Source of the DNA: Caballeronia sordidicola
GTDB taxonomy: Bacteria > Pseudomonadota > Gammaproteobacteria > Burkholderiales > Burkholderiaceae
Assembly (NCBI RefSeq): GCF_002220365.1
Contig: NZ_MTHB01000299.1
Span: 1-50,047 of the forward strand
Direction of reading: 5' to 3'
Length of the DNA: 50,047 nucleotides
The notes below the pieces were generated by a model. That model was not told where the DNA came from and did no database searches. It saw only the letters and a program-made list of their open reading frames with translations. Position 1 is the stretch's first letter. Every line of letters begins with the position of its first letter. Below, in pieces: positions 14,611 to 23,426 of this stretch. Position numbers and translations under genes: made by a program.

Positions 14611-16612
14611 TTGCCATTTCCTCTTGAATAGGCGAACGGGCGCCACCGGGCGCGCTCGCCTGGCTACCTGTGTCCGCAAAGTTGAATTGCATGCCGGTCA
14701 GTTCCAGCAGGTCGGCATAAACGCCTTCTGCGAGCGCGGCCGCAAGCGCAACCGACACTTCGGCGTCGCGCATTGCAATAAGATCCGTCGCGCGCGCGAC
14801 GCGCGTTCCGTCCGCACGCCGTGCTGCGGTTGCGGCCCGCCGCTTCGCCTGCCATTCGACCGGGTCAATAATCGGCACATCACTTGTGCAGAGCTCGTTC
14901 GCGCCGGCGGACGCCTTAAGCTGCGTCTCGGTCGGCAGATCTTCGCCAAGAGCGCGCAACAACGGGCTCATTTCCTTGAGACGGTCCACAAAAACCGGAT
15001 CGTTGTAATAGAACGCTTTCTTGCAGCGGATCGGCTTGCCAAAGCCAAGCAGGATCTCTTCGTCCTGCCCCATTTCCTCGAGTTCTTGCGGCATCATCAG
15101 CGCACGCTTTTGATCCGAATGGTTCTCGCCGCGTGGCTTACCTGGCGTCCTGTTTTTCGAAACAGAGGTCTCGGTGAAATAGCCCAGTGCGTCGGACAGA
15201 TCTTTCGCTTCCTGGTGATCTTTAGGCGGATAGAGCACCTTGGCCGCGTGGTTCACTACGAGCGTGCGCGTACCTTCCTTGCCGTACAACGAGGGCCGTT
15301 CCATCTGGGACACGGCCTGGATAATGGTCAGCAAGCGCAGGTCGTAGCCTGCAATAAAGGCATTCGACGTATCGATGATGTTCACCTTGCCAATGGCCGT
15401 GAACTCGTCCAAGACCAGCGTGCATTGATATCTGAGCGACGAGTCGTGTTCGGGCAGGACCGATGTATTCAAATCGATCAGCTGCGAGAAGAACAGGTTC
15501 ACCAGGAGAGCTGCGTCCTCGAGCCGATTCGGTTGGATACCGATGTAGATCGTCATGCGCTGGCGGCGCACTTCGTTGATGTCGAATGAAGAATGGCTTG
15601 TCGCCGCATCGACAATTGGATTATCGAAAATCAGCAACGGCGCATTGAAAGTCGACAAGATCGACGACAACACCTCGTCGCCAGATGCCAGGAAGCGATT
15701 CAATGCACCGGTACACGCCTCGGACAGACCCTTGGTAGCTCGCAGCTGCGCGATGTGCTCCTTGATCGGCTTGCCCATGCCCGACGACTGACGGAAGATC
15801 TCGCCAAGCGTGCAATAGCGCTCTTTGGTCGCGGTCTCCATGAGATACAAGCTCAGACCCACGAACAAATTTCGCGCGAGGTCGTTCCAGAACTTGGTCT
15901 TGGCCTCAACATTGGTCGGATAAAACTTGAGGCCAATGGCCTGCACATCACCAATGCGGAGATGCTCCGGGCGATTGGCGATGGAGTCGAACACGTTCCA
16001 GCCATGCGATTTGCCGTCTTCAGCGAAGGGTGCCCAGAGGTACACCTTCTGCCCGTACTTTTGGCGGTAGGCGGACGTGTACTTATAGTTCTCCAGCTTC
16101 AAGTCCAGTACGACCATCGAATCCGGATAGGTGAGCAGATTCGGGATCGCAATGGCCACGCCTTTACCAGAACGCGTAGGTGCCGCGAGCATGACGAATT
16201 GCTGGCCGGGGAAGGTTAAATACTTGCCTCGATATTTGCCGATGATGAGCGCGGGCTTGCCGTCTTCGCTATCGAGCAACCCGGTCTTGCGGATCTCATG
16301 CGCTTTCGCAAACCGGGCGCTCCCGTGAAGCTCGCGCTTGGCCGTTCCAAATGCGGCGAAGCAGACTGCAGCGATCGCACCGACGGGAATCGCCAGGGAC
16401 ACAAACGAACACGCGGCCAGCGCTTTTTTGACTGCGGGTACATCGCCATATGCATGCCAATAGTCGCGCAGCGTAAAGATGCCGATCACCGACGGTGGCA
16501 GGTGCTGCATCTTGGCGAAAAGTGCCGCGCCCGCGTACTGGCCACCCACCGCGACAGCCGCTGCGCCGGCGGCCGCCAGTGCGCTCACAAGGATTTTTGA
16601 ATGGCTTGCCAT
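14603..16612 (-). CDS. virD4: VirD4/TraG type IV coupling protein, 669 aa
   Basis: Two N-terminal membrane helices (about residues 6-34 and 65-90) are followed by TraG-family sequence: HGSARFAKAHEIRKTGLL, Walker A in LAAPTRSGKGVAIAIPNLL, MVVLDLKLENY, then VLDEFTAIGKV as Walker B and LLTIIQAVSQMERPSLYG near the end. The protein couples the relaxase-DNA complex to the secretion channel and pumps the strand with ATP. ATG 16612 is chosen over the 14 residues upstream because those overlap the previous gene; GGTCACC precedes it. The stop overlaps the next gene by 8 bp. Confidence 0.95.
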   Translation of the reverse strand: MASHSKILVSALAAAGAAAVAVGGQYAGAALFAKMQHLPPSVIGIFTLRDYWHAYGDVPAVKKALAACSFVSLAIPVGAIAAVCFAAFGTAKRELHGSARFAKAHEIRKTGLLDSEDGKPALIIGKYRGKYLTFPGQQFVMLAAPTRSGKGVAIAIPNLLTYPDSMVVLDLKLENYKYTSAYRQKYGQKVYLWAPFAEDGKSHGWNVFDSIANRPEHLRIGDVQAIGLKFYPTNVEAKTKFWNDLARNLFVGLSLYLMETATKERYCTLGEIFRQSSGMGKPIKEHIAQLRATKGLSEACTGALNRFLASGDEVLSSILSTFNAPLLIFDNPIVDAATSHSSFDINEVRRQRMTIYIGIQPNRLEDAALLVNLFFSQLIDLNTSVLPEHDSSLRYQCTLVLDEFTAIGKVNIIDTSNAFIAGYDLRLLTIIQAVSQMERPSLYGKEGTRTLVVNHAAKVLYPPKDHQEAKDLSDALGYFTETSVSKNRTPGKPRGENHSDQKRALMMPQELEEMGQDEEILLGFGKPIRCKKAFYYNDPVFVDRLKEMSPLLRALGEDLPTETQLKASAGANELCTSDVPIIDPVEWQAKRRAATAARRADGTRVARATDLIAMRDAEVSVALAAALAEGVYADLLELTGMQFNFADTGSQASAPGGARSPIQEEMANG

Positions 16613-16622
16613 GATCGGTGAC

Positions 16623-17003
16623 CTAGAAGAAGTTGACGGCAACGCCGGCACCAAACTGGCGAATCAGGCAAGCCGATATGCACAGTCCGTCGATCTGGTC
16701 GACCACGCTGCAGTCGAGGTGCTCTCCGGTGCGAACCCGCTCCGGTGTCGGCAGTTCGCGATAGCCATCAGTGCGGAGCGTCAGGCAGAGACCCGAGCGA
16801 GTGCCGATGACATCAAATGCGACGGTGCTGACGGTGCCGGACTGAAACAGGTTGCAGGTGACATTGATCACTGGGCCCACCACCGCTTCAATGCTCGCGG
16901 CCATCTCTGCGATTTGAGCGGCCCAATCACCGGCAGCAACCAAACCCATGGCGGCATCAAAATCAAACATGGGCGTTTCGCACGTTTTGCACCGGTTATT
17001 CAT
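16623..17003 (-). CDS. unknown small protein between virB11 and virD4, 126 aa
   Basis: Starts at ATG 17003, overlapping the VirB11 stop by four bases (ATGA), so it is a coupled member of the operon. The N terminus has CKTCETPMFDF, a CxxC that could bind zinc or form a disulfide. The remainder alternates hydrophobic segments (AASIEAVVGPVINVTCNLFQ, GLCISACLIRQFGAGVAVNF) with four further cysteines. No signal peptide is evident. I do not recognise the family. Confidence 0.7.
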   Translation of the reverse strand: MNNRCKTCETPMFDFDAAMGLVAAGDWAAQIAEMAASIEAVVGPVINVTCNLFQSGTVSTVAFDVIGTRSGLCLTLRTDGYRELPTPERVRTGEHLDCSVVDQIDGLCISACLIRQFGAGVAVNFF

Positions 17004-18163
17004 GCGAGTCCCCTCAAGAGCTTCCACTTCTCCACTGGGTCGTAATGGATCTGGGTCAGGCGTTTCTTTTCCATGAAGAGCACCAGATCGATCGTGGTCT
17101 TCACTTCGTGCAGGATGTAGTTCCAGTCAAGCGTCTGACCGACCTGGCTTGCCTTGACCAGCGTTGCTATCCGCGAAAACGCAGAAGCACAATCGTTCGC
17201 ATGAACGGAGGTCATACCGCCGTCGGTGCCGGTATTGAGCAGCGTGAGGTAATCCCAAGTCTCGTCGCCGCGCAACTCAGTGAGGAACACGCGGTCAAAC
17301 TTCATGCGCAGCGTCGAGCGGACGATATCTTTCGCTGGCAGACTGTCGCTAAAGAACATGTGCACGTGATTGGGGTGATTCGGCAGCGACAGCTCATGCG
17401 TGTCTTCGATCGTGCCAATGCGCGTGGTGGCCGGGACGAGATCGGCCAGCATCTTCATGAGGGTCGTCTTGCCGGATCCGACACCACCGACCGTCACGAT
17501 ATTGAGCTTGTGCTTGATCGCAAGCTCGAAAAGACGCGCGACGTTGCGCGACGCCTTAGCCGCCAACATCTCCAGCTCGAACGGCGCGAGCGTGACGCCG
17601 GCCGGTACGAACTCGATCGGCGCGGCATCCTGGAAACTGTTCTCCAACAGATCCGGCAGGTTTCGCGCAGCGACCGACGACGAGAGAACCGACGGCGAGA
17701 TATCGTCAAAACCGGCCAGCGTTCCCGCGCGCACATAATCTTCCATGGAGAATCGAACCGTGCTCGGAATGCGGATGGTCATGGAGACCGTGCCCGGCTC
17801 ACACGCGGGCGCGATCATGACCTGGCCACGTTCACCGTCAGGCAAGCGCACCGGCTTGATCGGTGCGTGCACCGACAGCGGCGGCGTCGCCTTGTTGTAA
17901 ATCGTCAGCGCGTCCGCCAGCTTCTTGCAAAGGTCGAGCGAGAGGGCAGGCGCTGCGTGTTGCTGCCAGCCGCTCACCGTCTCGGTCCAGATCTCGTGCG
18001 GACAGTTGATCGATACCTCGGTAACACCTTTCGTCGCCATCAAGTCGGCAATGCCGGTCGACGCCAGATAGCTGCGTACCGTTTTGCTCGAATCGTAGTG
18101 AGTCGTCGGCAGGACATTACTCACCACATTGCTCGCCACGTTACTGTTGATGTTCGAGGTCAT
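17000..18163 (-). CDS. virB11: VirB11 traffic ATPase, 387 aa
   Basis: Hallmarks of VirB11/TrbB: N-terminal domain GVTEVSINCPHEIWTETVSG, the linker and then KHKLNIVTVGGVGSGKTTLM (Walker A), GTIEDTHELSLPNHPN (Asp box), FLTELRGDETWDYLTLLNTG (Walker B) and GGMTSVHANDC (His box). Hexameric ATPase at the cytoplasmic base that powers pilus building and DNA transfer. The ATG at 18163 follows GGAGCG and lies 23 bp inside the end of virB10. Unusual: a short N-terminal Asn/Ser/Val repeat (NINSNVASNVVSNV) that looks like small tandem duplication. Confidence 0.95.
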   Translation of the reverse strand: MTSNINSNVASNVVSNVLPTTHYDSSKTVRSYLASTGIADLMATKGVTEVSINCPHEIWTETVSGWQQHAAPALSLDLCKKLADALTIYNKATPPLSVHAPIKPVRLPDGERGQVMIAPACEPGTVSMTIRIPSTVRFSMEDYVRAGTLAGFDDISPSVLSSSVAARNLPDLLENSFQDAAPIEFVPAGVTLAPFELEMLAAKASRNVARLFELAIKHKLNIVTVGGVGSGKTTLMKMLADLVPATTRIGTIEDTHELSLPNHPNHVHMFFSDSLPAKDIVRSTLRMKFDRVFLTELRGDETWDYLTLLNTGTDGGMTSVHANDCASAFSRIATLVKASQVGQTLDWNYILHEVKTTIDLVLFMEKKRLTQIHYDPVEKWKLLRGLA

Positions 18164-19415
18164 AGACGCTCCTGAAGTCCACATCGCGTGCCACGAAAAT
18201 GTTTAGCGCGGAACCCTGGTTCGAGTAGGCGGTTGGCGGGATATCGACGGTGTTTTTGAGGGTGTCGTCAGCCAGGCTTTGCCCAGCCGACGAGGTGTTG
18301 GAGAACTGGATTTGATTGTTGCCACTGCCGAGCGACCGGTTGCTCGCGGCCTGTCCAAAGTCGCCAATGAGGCTCACCATAATGGCGCCGCCGAAACGGT
18401 CCCAGAAATGGTTGTCGACGTAGGCTTCGAGGCCGCTTGCGCCAAGCGAGTCGGAACCTGGCGAGTCGAGCGGGATCGTGACGCCATTGGGCATATCGAT
18501 GCGCGACCACAGCACGAAGATTCGCGCCTGTCCCTGCATGAGGGCGGTGCGCTGTTCGCCGGTCGCTTCACTGCCACGCTCGACCAGGAGAGTCCGGCCG
18601 TCAGATGAATACACATCCTGCGTGACGATGCACGAGGTCATGCCCGAATAGGTCGTGACGATCTTGGTTTTTTGAACGCAAGGAATGATGATGCCGCGCT
18701 TGAGCAGGTAGTCCAGATCGGGGAGAAAGCTCGCTTTGACGCTGGGCAACGCCGACGGTGTGAGCCGGTCATCCAGTCCGCCGGCGACACCGCGCGCGAC
18801 GACAGGGACGAGGCTTGCGCCTCTGCCTTCACTGTTTCTGGCGCCGCTTGGCCCCGCTTTGTCGTCGCCGTTGTTCAGCAACACGTCTCCGTCGAGCCGG
18901 CGTTCCGCAACAGTCTCGACGTGTGGCGCGGTTTGGGCGGCCGCCCCCGCATGACCGCCAACGCTTGTCACCGCGACAGCGCTAGCGGGCGCACCGCTCG
19001 GAACGGGCATCGATGCCCCTGACTGCGCGGCCGCGATCGACGCCTGTTCGGCTGCGGCCGCTTTCTCGCGCTTTAAGCGGTCCGCATCCACCGAAAAGTC
19101 ATGCCCCGTGTCAGCGCCCATCTCTTTCGGTGCCGTGCGCGCATCGGCCTTCGCCTGGTTGTGCTGGTCCTGTAGCCGCTTGGCGAACATCGCACCGCCT
19201 AGTGTCACGGAGCCAAGCGCGATCACGGCGATCGCCACGGCCGTCAATTTGTTGACGTTCGCTTTTTTGCGCGTCTGTTTGAGGTTCGGCATTCCGCGAT
19301 CGCCGGCAATACCGGCCGCGCCCGCCTCATTGGATATCGACGACATGCCCGATGCATTGCTGTCGCTACCATCAGCTTCGCCGTCACGCCCCGGCCCAGA
19401 TTCGATCGTATTCAT
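18141..19415 (-). CDS. virB10: VirB10 channel scaffold protein, 424 aa
   Basis: Standard VirB10 layout: cytoplasmic N terminus, one membrane helix at about residues 57-77 (LTAVAIAVIALGSVTLGGAM), a low-complexity Ala/Pro periplasmic stretch, and a C-terminal beta-barrel domain with LKRGIIIPCVQKTKIVTTYS, TSCIVTQDVYSSDGRTLLVE, GSEATGEQ and ARIFVLWSRIDMPNGVTIPL. It spans both membranes and gates the outer pore with VirB7 and VirB9. The ATG at 19415 overlaps the VirB9 stop (ATGA); the end overlaps virB11 by 23 bp. Confidence 0.95.
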   Translation of the reverse strand: MNTIESGPGRDGEADGSDSNASGMSSISNEAGAAGIAGDRGMPNLKQTRKKANVNKLTAVAIAVIALGSVTLGGAMFAKRLQDQHNQAKADARTAPKEMGADTGHDFSVDADRLKREKAAAAEQASIAAAQSGASMPVPSGAPASAVAVTSVGGHAGAAAQTAPHVETVAERRLDGDVLLNNGDDKAGPSGARNSEGRGASLVPVVARGVAGGLDDRLTPSALPSVKASFLPDLDYLLKRGIIIPCVQKTKIVTTYSGMTSCIVTQDVYSSDGRTLLVERGSEATGEQRTALMQGQARIFVLWSRIDMPNGVTIPLDSPGSDSLGASGLEAYVDNHFWDRFGGAIMVSLIGDFGQAASNRSLGSGNNQIQFSNTSSAGQSLADDTLKNTVDIPPTAYSNQGSALNIFVARDVDFRSVYDLEHQQ

Positions 19416-20260
19416 TGGTCATGCTCCTTCGTGATCCGCACGGTGCCGGGAACTGTGGTGCCTGTCGTATTGAACCGACCATCGGGCGTATAACCGTTGT
19501 TGCGAACCCCCAGCACCGACTTCCCCAGGCGCAACATGAATCGGGCCGCCGTCTCGTGCACAACGACCGTGTCCCCATCCACATGTGAATTAACCAACGC
19601 TTCGGATCCGTCCGGCAGCACGCGATTAATGTCGGGGAGGTCGCGCGTGGTGGCGTAGCGGAAATACGTGAAACGACTGTCATCCCACATCGACGTAGGC
19701 GCGAGCACTGTGTCGCCCTGCATGTCGTAGATTTCGTTCGCGTGAAGGGAGGTCGCCGCGCTGCTGCGTGCACGGTCAGCGGCCAGTAACTGTTTCTTGG
19801 CTGCCGCTTGGGCTTCGCGCGAGCGCGTGTCCGGATACGTGAAGTTCAACGACCACACAGCGGCTTCGCCGCGATCTGAAGTAACGAGCTCGACTGCGTA
19901 GCGCCGGCGATCTGTGACCACGATCAGATTGGTATCTGCATGCGCCTCAGTAGGCTTGAAGAGGATCCAATTGCTCTTTGCGCCTACCTTCCAGGCCTTC
20001 GAATCGCCCATGCCCATCCCCGATGCCGGGCCGTCGATCACCTCTCCGGGTTCCAGCTGGATAAGCGTTGCGGTACCGGCTCGAAATGGCACGCGGTAGA
20101 CTTCGCTCGAATCGAACACGGCACATCGGATATGAGCGTCGGCACCACAGGGCCCAGGCGTCGTCAACGCATAGGCGGGGAGGGCACACACGGCGGCCGC
20201 GATCGCGGAGGCCGCGGCCAGCGCCTTTGCGCTACACCTAGATTTCGTCTCAATCGTCAT
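19412..20260 (-). CDS. virB9: VirB9 outer-membrane core protein, 282 aa
   Basis: Signal peptide at residues 1-32 with a likely cut after AYA. The mature protein has the VirB9/TrbG profile: RVPFRAGTATLIQLEPGEVI, GDSKAWKVGAKSNWILFKPT, TNLIVVTDRRRYAVELVTSD, then the C-terminal domain with SRFTYFRYATTRDLPDINRV and VVHETAARFMLRLGKSVLGV. It forms the outer-membrane ring with VirB7 and VirB10. It overlaps both neighbours by ATGA, at 20257 and at 19412. Confidence 0.95.
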   Translation of the reverse strand: MTIETKSRCSAKALAAASAIAAAVCALPAYALTTPGPCGADAHIRCAVFDSSEVYRVPFRAGTATLIQLEPGEVIDGPASGMGMGDSKAWKVGAKSNWILFKPTEAHADTNLIVVTDRRRYAVELVTSDRGEAAVWSLNFTYPDTRSREAQAAAKKQLLAADRARSSAATSLHANEIYDMQGDTVLAPTSMWDDSRFTYFRYATTRDLPDINRVLPDGSEALVNSHVDGDTVVVHETAARFMLRLGKSVLGVRNNGYTPDGRFNTTGTTVPGTVRITKEHDQ

Positions 20261-21147
20261 TGCGCGGTACCTCGCTGACCATTGGTAGCAGCCGCACCAG
20301 CGGTGGCCGGCGACACAGGCTGCAGACCGGTCGGTGTGAGTGGCACCGGGGCAGGCGCGTCGGACGCTCGCGTCCAGTCGCGATCGACGACGTAACTGAT
20401 TACGCGAAAACCTGTCGGATCCAGTTCAAGCTCACTCGCCTTTTCAGGGAGGTGGTCATGCCGGTACGCGATAGTCGCCACCCAGTACTCTGTCTTGGGC
20501 GGCATGCTGCCACTCAATGAGATCAGCTTGCGCGAGAAAAAAACCTGCGCTGTACTGCCGACGAATGTGATTGCACCTACCCGCGCAATGACGCGAAACT
20601 GGTCTTTGAGCACCTTCTGCGGAGCATTGGCCAATGCGTACATAGAGATGAACTGGTCACGCTCCTTGTCGGCCGACATTAGCTTGACGGCATCGAACAT
20701 GTCCTGAATTGTTTCCCAGTCGTAGCTTTCGCGCATCTCGACATAACGGCGCAAATCGGCGCGGTCGTTCTTCTCGGTGAAAATCTCCCGATTATTAGGG
20801 CTCACGTTCAACACGTCGACGACACCTGTCGTATCGTTCATGCGCAACACGGCAGGTGGATTAGGTCTCTTTAGTTGTACTAATGCTGCCGAGCCAATAA
20901 CAGAAACAACGGCGATTGCGCCCGCGCCGATCGCAACACGCCACGCAAGTTTGGTTTGCTTGGCTTGTTGCTCCTGCTTAGACGTTTCGAACTTCAACGC
21001 CTGCTGCAAATACCAACGCCCGGTTGCGATCGCAGATCCGTTCTTGTCGCTCGTCGCAGCTTCCCCGGCGTCGGGTGCAGTAACGGCATCGCTGCTCATC
21101 ACAAGCTCGGAACCCGGCGAGTGCTTGCGTTTTGAAAACATGGTCAT
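20257..21147 (-). CDS. virB8: VirB8 inner-membrane assembly protein, about 296 aa
   Basis: A single N-terminal membrane helix (WRVAIGAGAIAVVSVIGSAA, about residues 50-70), then a periplasmic NTF2-like domain: YVEMRESYDWETIQDMFDAV, YALANAPQKVLKDQFRVIAR and YWVATIAYRH..P.., with a C-terminal VISYVVDRDW. VirB8 nucleates assembly of the channel. Two starts are possible: ATG 21147, overlapping the virB7 stop as ATGA, or ATG 21141, which is better spaced from AAGGGAGT. The C terminus is Pro/Ala-rich. It overlaps virB9 by four bases. Confidence 0.93.
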   Translation of the reverse strand: MTMFSKRKHSPGSELVMSSDAVTAPDAGEAATSDKNGSAIATGRWYLQQALKFETSKQEQQAKQTKLAWRVAIGAGAIAVVSVIGSAALVQLKRPNPPAVLRMNDTTGVVDVLNVSPNNREIFTEKNDRADLRRYVEMRESYDWETIQDMFDAVKLMSADKERDQFISMYALANAPQKVLKDQFRVIARVGAITFVGSTAQVFFSRKLISLSGSMPPKTEYWVATIAYRHDHLPEKASELELDPTGFRVISYVVDRDWTRASDAPAPVPLTPTGLQPVSPATAGAAATNGQRGTAQ

Positions 21148-21305
21148 ACTCCCTTGGGCGCGGTCGACAAAGGCACTGAGGATGACGACGGCAACGACGG
21201 CGGATGATTGACGGGCACCCATGCACCCGACGGTTGCGGCGGCTGGGGCGCAGAGCACCCTGATAGGAACGTGACGACGAGTGCGCTGATCGATAAGGCT
21301 TTCAT
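21144..21305 (-). CDS. virB7: VirB7-type lipoprotein, 53 aa
   Basis: Very short: MKALSISALVVTFLSGCSAP is a lipoprotein signal with lipobox LSGC, followed by a proline-rich mature segment of about 35 residues ending STAPKGV. VirB7 anchors the outer ring by binding VirB9. Length and position directly before virB8 support the name. ATG 21305 has GGAG ten bases upstream; the longer open frame upstream lacks a signal. The stop overlaps the virB8 start. Confidence 0.8.
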   Translation of the reverse strand: MKALSISALVVTFLSGCSAPQPPQPSGAWVPVNHPPSLPSSSSVPLSTAPKGV

Positions 21306-21396
21306 AGGTCCAAAACTCCATGGATGAGGGGAACGAATTAACGGCGACCGGCGGGGGCCAACGGAACCCAACGGAGTCATCCCGCCGACCAAGCAC

Positions 21397-21720
21397 TTAT
21401 TTCGACGTGTGTTCCAGCTCCTCGCCGGGGCGAATCAGATGACCATTGGTTTTATCGATAATGAATCGCTCGGTGCTATAGCCCCGGTTTGCAACCAGTA
21501 CATCGCCGTCCATCTCACCCGCATACGTTGGGTATTCACCGGTCAGCGCCTGCACGGATTCCTTAATGACAAAGACGTTGTCGTGCTTGAGGATTGACAG
21601 ATCTGGGCCATTTCCCGATACCTTGGTCCACGTTCCTACATACTGATCACCGGATTGCTTACATCCGGCGAGCACGAGGGGCAGGGCAAGGGCAATAGAA
21701 CAGAGAATTTTTGTTTTCAT
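21397..21720 (-). CDS. small lipoprotein in the vir operon, 107 aa
   Basis: ATG 21720 gives a lipoprotein signal, MKTKILCSIALALPLVLAGC, with lipobox LAGC. The mature part is a small beta-rich domain (DQYVGTWTKVSGNGPDLSIL, DVLVANRGYSTERFIIDK). It may be an entry-exclusion (Eex-like) lipoprotein, which often lies near virB5/virB6 in such operons, or a second VirB7-like anchor; position is the main argument. It lies between virB5 and virB7 on the same strand. Confidence 0.7.
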   Translation of the reverse strand: MKTKILCSIALALPLVLAGCKQSGDQYVGTWTKVSGNGPDLSILKHDNVFVIKESVQALTGEYPTYAGEMDGDVLVANRGYSTERFIIDKTNGHLIRPGEELEHTSK

Positions 21721-21769
21721 GGTTTTTGAGTCCAATGTATTAGAGATGGAGCACGCAAGCCTGCTCTGC

Positions 21770-22444
21770 TTATTGGGTAGGCGCGGTGTCGCCCATCATT
21801 TGCGAGCGAAACGATTCGGCGGCCTGCTTCTGTGCAAGCGTGGTCTCAACGTCCTGAAGGTGCGATGCGAGGTTGAGCCGGGTTTGCTCGTTTTGAATCA
21901 TCGCGTTTTCGGATTGCAACCGATTTTGCAGATCCGCTTTTGCCGCAGGGTCTTGCGTTAGATCAGACTGCTGCATCAGGTTTTGGATGTTCTGTAACCG
22001 GTCTGCCGAGGACTGATACGCCTGCATCGTGATCGCCTTGTTCGTTGCCAACACATCGTTGTAGCGTTGCTGAGTTGGAGAACTCGCCGTCATTCCTTCC
22101 TGATTTTCGACCTGCTGTGCGGCACTGCTCAACCCCTGCAATTGCCCTGACTTAACCTGCGTATAGACCGATTGCCATTGCGACGGCAGATAGCTGGTCA
22201 GCGACGGATTGTTGAGGATCTGACCCAGACCACGATTTCCCACGAGCGACGTGTACTGGCTCTGCATCGTGACAAGCTGTGACTGGAGGCTCTTCGCCAT
22301 CACGAGGTCCTGCGCCAACTCGCTCACGCTAATAACAGGGATGCCTTGTGCGAATGACGGTGCACCGTGGAGTGCGACCACACTCCCCGTCAAAAACGCG
22401 ATTTGACGAGCATGTCCAAAGCCTTTCGAAAGGTTTCGCTTCAT
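21770..22444 (-). CDS. virB5: VirB5-like minor pilin, 224 aa
   Basis: Signal peptide MKRNLSKGFGHARQIAFLTG...SFAQG, then a helical protein of VirB5/TrbJ type: ELAQDLVMAKSLQSQLVTMQ, QYTSLVGNRGLGQILNNP, SLTSYLPSQWQSVYTQVKSG and long Gln/Ala-rich helices to the end. VirB5 sits at the pilus tip. ATG 22444 is best spaced from AAGGA; an ATG six bases earlier is also possible. A 49 bp gap separates it from virB6, which precedes it here, reversing the Agrobacterium order. Confidence 0.88.
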   Translation of the reverse strand: MKRNLSKGFGHARQIAFLTGSVVALHGAPSFAQGIPVISVSELAQDLVMAKSLQSQLVTMQSQYTSLVGNRGLGQILNNPSLTSYLPSQWQSVYTQVKSGQLQGLSSAAQQVENQEGMTASSPTQQRYNDVLATNKAITMQAYQSSADRLQNIQNLMQQSDLTQDPAAKADLQNRLQSENAMIQNEQTRLNLASHLQDVETTLAQKQAAESFRSQMMGDTAPTQ

Positions 22445-22493
22445 ATCCATTTCCTTTTTCGTACAGCATTTGATTGGTTTGCCATCGATGTGG

Positions 22494-23426
22494 TTACCCA
22501 TCGATTGAGCCGCCGTTCCCGCGGCCGGCCCGCATCTTTGCGGCTTGAAATGCCTTTCCAACGCCTTTGCCAGCGAGCTTTGCAAACGGCCCGGAATGCT
22601 GTGCCATTGCGGATATGCCAACGCCGCCCGCGAGTGCGGATGCAAGTGCTGGCAGATTCATCGAGACGATCCAGAAAACGATGCCCATCATCGCCATCTT
22701 GGCCGTGGTGAGAAGGTCACTGAACGACCCGACGGGGAGGTTGTTGAGCGCGAAATTCACCTCAATCGCGCCGGCCGCGGCAAAGAGTGCAGTCAGGATT
22801 GCGTAGTTCAGACACTGCGCTGTCCATGCCTCGAAGAACTTACGCGTGCCGGGGAAGAGCGCCGAGGCGATGAACATGGGCCCGATCGCGAGCAGAAGCC
22901 CCAACGCAAATTTTGCAAGAATGATGTACGCCGCAGCAATGGCGAGGAATGGCATCCCAACAAGCAAAATCACGAGCGCCATGATGGTCGCGGTGATGTA
23001 CCCGCCGATATCACTCCAGGTCAACGCGCCGAACATGGTCTTGATCGCGGTGAGGTAAGCGTTCAGCACCGTATCTAACGCCGTGCCCGAAGTAGCACTG
23101 TTCGTAATCGCTTGTGCGACGTCGTCACCCAGGCCATTGAAAAACGGTACAACATACTCGGTGTAGTACTGGATGTTCATGCCGGCGGTAATGATTAAGC
23201 CCCACGCGGCAAAGCGCATGAAGAAATCAAGCACCGGCTGGTCCGTTGCACCCCGCCAATACGACGTCATGATAAGCAGCATATAAACACCCAGCCCGGC
23301 CGCGACCAATGGGCTGATCAGCGAGATCAAGTTCGCGGATCCCGTCACGATGGTTTGATTCACCGTGTTGTCGAACATGGTGATCAACGGCTGAAAGATG
23401 ACGACATTGGTCGGAGTGACACTCAT
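22494..23426 (-). CDS. virB6: VirB6 polytopic inner-membrane protein, 310 aa
   Basis: Five or more membrane segments: LISPLVAAGLGVYMLLIMTS, FFMRFAAWGLIITAGMNI, YITATIMALVILLVGMPFLA, AYIILAKFALGLLLAIGPMF and the pair near the C terminus. The family's conserved core FALGLLLAIGPMFIASALFP is clear, followed by FEAWTAQCLNYAILTALFAA. It forms the inner-membrane pore through which the strand passes. Start overlaps the VirB4 stop as ATGA. Confidence 0.93.
   Translation of the reverse strand: MSVTPTNVVIFQPLITMFDNTVNQTIVTGSANLISLISPLVAAGLGVYMLLIMTSYWRGATDQPVLDFFMRFAAWGLIITAGMNIQYYTEYVVPFFNGLGDDVAQAITNSATSGTALDTVLNAYLTAIKTMFGALTWSDIGGYITATIMALVILLVGMPFLAIAAAYIILAKFALGLLLAIGPMFIASALFPGTRKFFEAWTAQCLNYAILTALFAAAGAIEVNFALNNLPVGSFSDLLTTAKMAMMGIVFWIVSMNLPALASALAGGVGISAMAQHSGPFAKLAGKGVGKAFQAAKMRAGRGNGGSIDG

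Noticed and set aside
14549..15589. 346 aa plus-strand ORF opposite virD4
   Set aside because: Antisense shadow of the coupling-protein gene.
17045..18175. 376 aa plus-strand ORF opposite virB11
   Set aside because: His/Arg-rich antisense shadow typical of GC-rich genes.
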